Source: Mesostigma viride (lineage: Eukaryota > Streptophyta > Mesostigmatophyceae > Mesostigmatales > Mesostigmataceae). Taken from it: DNA of 64,000 nucleotides. The first letter of the stretch is position 1; every line of letters begins with the position of its first letter. Location of the stretch: the NCBI GenBank assembly GCA_009746045.1, contig RPFO01000716.1, forward strand, positions 29,978 to 93,977, written 5' to 3'. Of the stretch, positions 58,325 to 64,000 are shown piece after piece. A program made the translations under genes and the position numbers. The notes below the pieces were generated by a model, which saw nothing but the letters and a program-made list of their open reading frames with translations, was not told where the DNA came from and did not search any database.

Positions 58325-61300
58325 CTACTCAACAGGTCTCTTCTTGGCCAAGTTCGTGAGCCGTTTCTCGACGTCTGTCGGAATGGTCAAGATGGCCTGG
58401 CGATTGTTAGCTGGGTTGACAACAATGGTGTGTTCGAACCCCGCGTCCATGCACAGGTAGCAATTGACCAAGTTTGGCTGTTCAGCTTGCGCATCGGCGT
58501 CCATTTTGAACATCGTCGCCATACCCGGAAATCTGTCCCAGTAGCGCACCCCCACCACCCATTGTCCCTTACGGAACAACTCCCTATCGACCTTGCCGTT
58601 TCTGTCGGCCACTCGCCTCACGAAAGTAGCGGCCACCTGATAAGGCTCCTGCAAGACTTCCGCTAGCCAATATGGATGATCTGGATCGTGGGACTCATCA
58701 CCAGAGTAGGACTCGACGGCAAAAATGTCTCGCAGCTTCAGTCTCCTTCCCATCATCGTCCTCTCTGCCTGTAGTCTGTTCAGTCGCGTCCCTGCGTGCC
58801 CCCCTTGTCCGTTTGGGTTCCTTTGCACTGGCTCCCCCAGTTTGTGGAGCTTCATCCGAGCACCTCCCACATTCCAGCCGTCCATGTCGGTCCACTCCTT
58901 TCGACAATCCCACCACCTTTCCTCGGCGCACGCACCGCCACAATAGCAGGAATACTGGCGCAGCATTAAGCGCGTCACATTCGACTTGTCCATGCGCCAC
59001 CAGTGCGCCTTCTTCACTCCTTTGATTTCGCCGCGCCCTGGGCTGTAAGGAAGCACCTGCGCGTCGAAGACAAGATTTGCACAAGGGAAAGTTGAAGTTA
59101 CGAGACCATCGAGCTAGTTGTGTTTTATTAAGCACTCCTGATCGCCAGGACTCCAAGAACGCCCTAGAAACGACGGCCGGCGTAACTATTCCCTGAACGA
59201 GGACTGTACACTTAATTACCTCGGGGAACTCGAAGAAGTTACGCCTGGTCGTTGTGGTCCCGCCCACCGCCCCGACGCCAGATTCTCCACCAACTGGGCG
59301 GCCGTCTGTTTGTCCTGGTTCTCTTCCCTGATGTGCCACCTCCTCAACATGCACTTCACAGTCCCACCAGCTCCATCCACCTCCCCCTTTCCGTGCTGCT
59401 CCCCAAAGTAATTCCACTCAAATGACTCCAGGTGCGGATCCTCCGTCAGCAGCCGGGCCACTTCCGCGATCACATTCCTTGACTTGAACTGCATGGAGCA
59501 ATTGTCCGACCACCCAATGAAGCGCTTCACCTCTACCCCTTCTGACCGTAGTGTCGCCAGGATTTTGAGGATAGCAAAACGGAGGGCCCGCCCGTCCCTT
59601 TTCATTCCGCCCTGTCCGATGAAGTGAAACTCCCTTCTCACGACCTTTCCCGACGCTGGATCCAAGTAGCGCACGATCCAGGGCATAAGGACGAATGTGA
59701 CTGGATGCCAATACTGTGCTTGGAGATTGTGATAGGTGTAAGACTGGTAGTTCTCGGCGTAATCTGTGTGGCATACAAGGTCCCCCACCCGCATCCTTGA
59801 GAGACATTCCTTGGAGGCGTCCGCTTGCCACCACGCGTTGAAGCAATGCTGGATGAAGTCCGGCCACTTGTCCACAATTGCCTCCTTTAGCTCCGTTGGT
59901 GTGGACTTGACGTCGACTTGCGTCAATCGCTGCCCACCAGCCTTTGCGATCTCGTCACAGTCGTCCTGCATATGCGCAGTGTGCACATACAGAAAAGACA
60001 TCAACTTCGACCCACCAATGACCTGTAGAAAGAAAAAAGACAGGACCTCAGGAAAAATTGAAAAAGAAACGCCTTGGGGCGCAACCACTCCACTAAAAAT
60101 TACCTCTGGCCCAAGAACTTCAGGAAACATTGCAAAAGAAACGCCTTGGGGCGCAACCACTCCACTAAAAATTACCTCTGGCCCAAGAACCGCACCCGGC
60201 GGCACATCCTGCATCTCGTATCTGGTCCATGAAATCAGGTGGTTGGAAGCCTCCTCCCGTTCGCATAACATGAAGTTCCGAATTCCACACTTGGGAGCCA
60301 GGCAAGTGCCCAACACACAAGCCTTACGCCGGATCGAGCAAACCCCAACTCCTCGCCCAGGTCATGATCGGGCACCCCTTCCTCGTCGTCCAGCACCCTC
60401 CCATGCATGGGCAGATCCTCAAGTTCGCCCTGAAAAGGCTGAACCTGCGGCCGCGACGACCCCACAGACGACCTCGAACCTCCCCCCTCCCTCATCCCCT
60501 CCACCTCACAAGTAAACTTGTTCACCCACTCTGTCGTGTGAGTGGCTTTGAAAATGGAACATGTGGGCACGGACGACCCCACGTCGAGCTGGCTACCATG
60601 ATCGCACGCGTGGCATTCAGGTCCGCACTCGCATCTGGCATGAAAAGTTGCACGAAATTTGGCCAACCCCCCAACCATGGACTGCATGGTAGTGTGGTGC
60701 TGGCATGCGCACAAGTTCCGCATTTTCCACCGCCCCTTGACGCATGCGGGCATATGCTTGCAAAAAGTAGTGTATCCCACATGAACTGTGCTCTTCTGAT
60801 TCGTGCGTAGCATTGACATCCCTGCCTCCGTCTCCAAAATCACCTGATTTCCCCCCCTCACACCCTCCTCTCCCTCCCCCCCCCCCCTCCCTACTGTCCA
60901 TCCGCCGCGGTGGCTTCAACTCCGGATGGCGGGAAATGAACACTTCGTAAATCTTCGACTTGGAGACAGTATAGTAGCGCGCACCCTCCGAAAACGCTAG
61001 TGTATGTTTGTAATCCTTTCTGGTCCATTCACAATGAACATCCTTCATGTTCGGAGACGCCCGCGTCAAGTTATCATCCCTCCAGCACGCTTGTATCAGG
61101 GCAATGACTTCCGTCGGAAGCTCGTCTTTCCTCCTCCTCCTCTCTGGCGCACTCATCAAAAGGTCGTCCTCCCCTTCTTCCATTCCATCCCTGTGACCCC
61201 GAACAGTTGCGACAAAGCGCCTGTCAATCCCGAACGCGCGCTCCACAATCCTGTCCGGGACGCCCTCCATTGCCTTCGTAACAAGTCCACACAAGGCCCA

Positions 61301-61672
61301 CCTAAGCCCACGATCCTTCTCAGATGTTCCCAAGTCGCCAAAAGCCTTCTTGATGTTATCCCGAAGAGATTCCGCCCAATTTTCAGGAAGCCCGCCGTCA
61401 CAGTTCTTCCTCTTCTTAATGCCGTTGCTCTCCGCCACCATGGCATTTAGTCTTGAAGCTGCGCAAGACAGAACCTCCGCGCTCATCTCTGGCGTCCTGT
61501 GGTTGTTTGCTTTCACGCGTTCCGCCATGATAGGAAAGATGTCATTGGCAATTTTGTACCCCTTGTTCTCGATGTACTTGTCGCTCCAGAGACCGCGAAG
61601 TGCAGGCTCCCGGTCGTCATTGGACAAGGGACGCGAACCGTCGGAAACGGCCCCCCGCCCCGATCGCGCCAT
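58325..61672 (-). CDS. Uncharacterised transposase-like protein (multi-exon, apparent frameshifts)
   Basis: The first ATG in frame is at 61672 (MARSGRG). The N-terminal region is open to about 60900 (SPNMKDVHCEWT, SKIYEVF). After a run of G's the coding frame shifts (VHVGYTTFCKHMPACVKGRW, CACQHHTTM, CECGPEC: Cys/His clusters), then returns near 60330. An intron with GT-AG ends splices 60176 (or 60104) to 60022. The catalytic-looking region follows: CHTDYAENYQSY, IGWSDNCSMQFKSRN, FGEQHGKGEVDGAGGTVK. The frame changes again in a G-rich run near 59280. An intron 59219-59057 leads to the last exon 59056-58325 (SCYCGGACAEERW). Such D-AEN / SDN-S-QFK / HGKG-DG motifs occur in poorly characterised transposon-borne proteins of animals and protists. 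A DDE-type nuclease role is inferred. The apparent frameshifts all lie at G/C homopolymers, so this could be intact but misassembled, or a recent pseudogene. Confidence 0.65.
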
Positions 61673-61820
61673 CAGACTTTGGTCAGACGGCAGCTGATTT
61701 TTTTCGCCTCTTAATCCCGCGGCACCGAAAGCCCTGAGGATGAGTAATGATAAATAATCACCATTAAAGACACGACGAAAACGATGGGCATCAAACAAGA
61801 ACGACAAGCGTCATTAATAA

Positions 61821-62375
61821 CGCCGGCCGGCGCAACTGGATACATGTAAACCATACAAAAGTGATTTTATGAAACACATACAGTTTGTCATTAATAACGA
61901 CGGCCGGCGTAACTCGGGCGCAATTAAAAACCATTAAGAAGCAACTCAGGATATGCAGGCAGAAATCCTTCAGGTGTAAAAAAGATGTACAAACACACTT
62001 TTGGTAATGGGGCCTGATTGCGCAACTGCAAGATACCATTGGAAACGCCGGCCGGCGCAACTGGATGCATGTACATAAACCATACAAAAGTGATTTGCAC
62101 AAAACCCCTACAATTTGTCATGAGTAACGACGGCCGGCGTAACTCGGTTGCATTTGAAAACCACAAAGAAGCAACTCAGGTAGTGAAGGCGGAAATCCCA
62201 GAGGTGATAAAATGTTTACCAACACAAAATGTTGATAAGCGTGCAAGCTTTTGCAAGTGCGCGCAAGATACCATTGGAAACGCCGGCCGGCGCAACTGGA
62301 ACACCAAAACAAAAAACTTGATTTGCACGAAACCCATTCAGTTCGTCATGGATAACGACGGCCGGCGCAACTTCA
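61821..62375. repeat. Array of palindromic GGCCGG sites in a roughly 230-bp tandem repeat
   Basis: Six sites alternate between AACGCCGGCCGGCGCAACTGG (61821, 62044, 62279) and AACGACGGCCGGCGTAAC-type (61898, 62126, 62353), spaced about 75-80 and 147-153 bp. The intervening sequence repeats too (AAACCATACAAAAGTGATTT, CAACTCAGG). A seventh site is at about 59170, in an intron of the adjacent transposase-like gene. Confidence 0.85.
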
Positions 62376-63470
62376 TGGCACTCACCACTTTCACCAAATG
62401 CCATGTCGCCATTATATTGAGGAAAGCGAAGTATGCCCACTTGAAGCTGTGGTCTGCAGAACATTGACACAAAATATGCATGGTATTTCAAGCAATGAAT
62501 GCTATGTGTCAGGCATCAATGTCTTTATTGTATCCAAATGTGGTTAGGACGGAGGTTTACATTGGTTGCTATTTTAAGACAATGGCGTATAACCAAACAT
62601 TGCACACACTCAAGAGTGTACTTATGCTGAACTGGAAAGGAACATTAAACCCCAATAAGGTAGATATTTTTCTTTTACATTTTAATTTTTTATACTACTT
62701 TATATAATATTATATTATATTATATTATATTATGCTATATTATGTTATATGAAATAACATTAAAATTAACATAAAATTAAAATTATATATTAATTATAGT
62801 ATATTATATAATTTATATTATATATTATATTCACGATGCTCTGTGTATTAATGACATATCAGACACACCTACATCACATCGCCTTGATGTTTCCGTTGTA
62901 TGGGTCCGGTCGGGCGTTGGTAGCTGGTCGACAACAATTCTACATTTCCTAAAAAAAAATGCGACCGTGCCTACATTCGAAGGCGCGCTGTGGCTGACCT
63001 GAACTATCGGTGAACACCTCGGCGTCACTTGACCGGCCTAGGTTGACATTTCGGCAGAGTAACGCTGCTTAAAGGATCCTTGCGTAGTTCGCGCGATTTG
63101 GCTCTTTATATATGTTTTTGGAGACGACGAGCAAGCATCCGATTGGTCAGCCAATTCCTGTCCAGTCCTCGGACAGTGTCCAATCCGGTGCTTGGGATCC
63201 AGAAAACGTGCTCGAGCCTGGCCACTCTGTCGCGGGCGCCGCGCTAGTGGCGTCGCGCCCAAACCTGACCAGGCCATAGGAAAGGGCGGGGGCGAATGCA
63301 AGAATTATTGTTATATCCTGACCTGTCCTGGGGAAGGTCCGGGGCGAATGCAAGAATTAATATACCTGCGTATGCAACCAACACGGCCGATCCACATACA
63401 TAATCCGACTGAGCTGGACGGTACGGACCAAATTTCGGTGCAAATTGAGGCCCAAAAGCTATGTCGGCAT
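62376..63470. other. Spacer with AT-rich tract and short direct repeats
   Basis: TATATTA-rich sequence at 62690-62835; direct repeats GGGGCGAATGCAAGAATTA at about 63285 and 63341; poly-A at 62951-62960. Short frames only. A promoter is possible but not visible. Confidence 0.45.
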
Positions 63471-63700
63471 GGTGCGCGCACCCCTTGCGGTAGGGGCCAT
63501 GGCGACTGCCTTTAGACGAAACGTGACAAATCTGGCACGCGGAAAGCAGAAATGCTCGATTGTTGGAGAAAATTAGTTACTGATTCTAATTTATGGCGGG
63601 ATGGTTGCGATCTATAATGTCGCGGGCTTTTTTTCTTTGCCATCGGCAGGGGGGGTCCGGCCTGAATTTCTGTCGGGATGAATAAAGTATATTGGATGCC
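63471..63700 (+). mobile_element. Fragment of the family B TTAA element
   Basis: GGTGCGCGCACCCCTTGCGG, GGCCATGGCGACTGC and the following CGAAAC region match 16210-16410 and the complement of 57060-57265 with many substitutions. No terminal repeat remains. Confidence 0.7.
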
Positions 63701-64000
63701 TGCCGGGTTGATTGTCGATTGTTGCCAAAGAAGGCAAAAAGCTTACGCTCAACGAGGTAAGAAAGCAGGAAAACGCAAGCTTAAGACGTTTAACACAAAA
63801 CGTACCATAACGGGCATTATATTCGTGCCCAGGCGCACAAGAAAGTCCACCCTTTCATGGAGTGGTTGGGCAGTACGCATCGCGCAGGGCTAATGTTATC
63901 TTACCGCAAAATGACGGGAAAGGTAAAGATAGCAGCGGGAATTTTTACGGCTTTAGAAACATCATTAAACTAGCTTTCCTTACGACCATCAAAACTGGCA
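63701..64000. other. Window end, no gene recognised
   Basis: Anonymous AT-rich sequence with a short unrecognised frame (63678-63893, +). An exon of a gene beyond the window cannot be excluded. Confidence 0.35.

Noticed and set aside
61821-62375. CRISPR-like array
   Set aside because: The repeated core is short and palindromic, and the intervening sequences are themselves repeated rather than unique spacers. The context is eukaryotic.
62018-62467. 149-codon plus-strand frame across the GGCCGG array
   Set aside because: It consists of the tandem repeat translated and has no conserved domain.

Overview
The window is nuclear DNA from a eukaryote, most likely an alga or related protist. The genes are broken by GT-AG introns of 70 bp to about 2.5 kb. 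Exons are GC-rich, introns are full of tandem repeats, and the recognisable genes have their nearest relatives in plants, algae and fungi. I cannot name the species from the sequence. There are no operons, ribosome-binding sites or CRISPR arrays.

Three host genes can be assembled exon by exon. (1) Positions 3-12664 (+): a WLM-type zinc metalloprotease with a C-terminal PUB domain, ten exons, 5' end outside the window. (2) Positions 18614-25754 (+): a complete five-exon kelch-repeat protein of about 348 aa. (3) Positions 45769-44472 (-): a three-exon YbeY-type endoribonuclease of about 184 aa. A fourth multi-exon gene, about 61672-58325 (-), encodes a large transposase-like protein with Asp/His/Gly motifs and Cys clusters.

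The rest is a transposon landscape. At 12.9-17.5 kb lie LINE fragments, a LINE pol pseudogene with a target-site duplication, and a 1.4-kb TTAA-flanked element. At 25.8-43.2 kb lie truncated LINEs, two LINE ORF1 relics, a (GATG)n tract of about 170 units, a pair of foldback elements that may bound a composite insertion, and a Penelope-like reverse-transcriptase relic split by another TTAA element. At 46.5-57.3 kb is a three-level nest: a TTAA element (B) contains a tRNA-derived SINE and a second TTAA element (A), and A contains a very young 6.36-kb Ty1/Copia element with apparently identical 432-bp LTRs. At 57.3-64 kb are (TTAA)n arrays, the transposase-like gene, an array of palindromic GGCCGG sites and repeat fragments.

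The most unusual signal is at the splice junctions. After most 5' splice sites of the metalloprotease gene, two of the kelch gene and one of the transposase-like gene, the exon-intron boundary sequence is repeated one to three times inside the following intron. One intron shows the same at its 3' splice site. This suggests introns that grow by tandem duplication anchored at splice junctions, leaving arrays of decoy or alternative splice sites.
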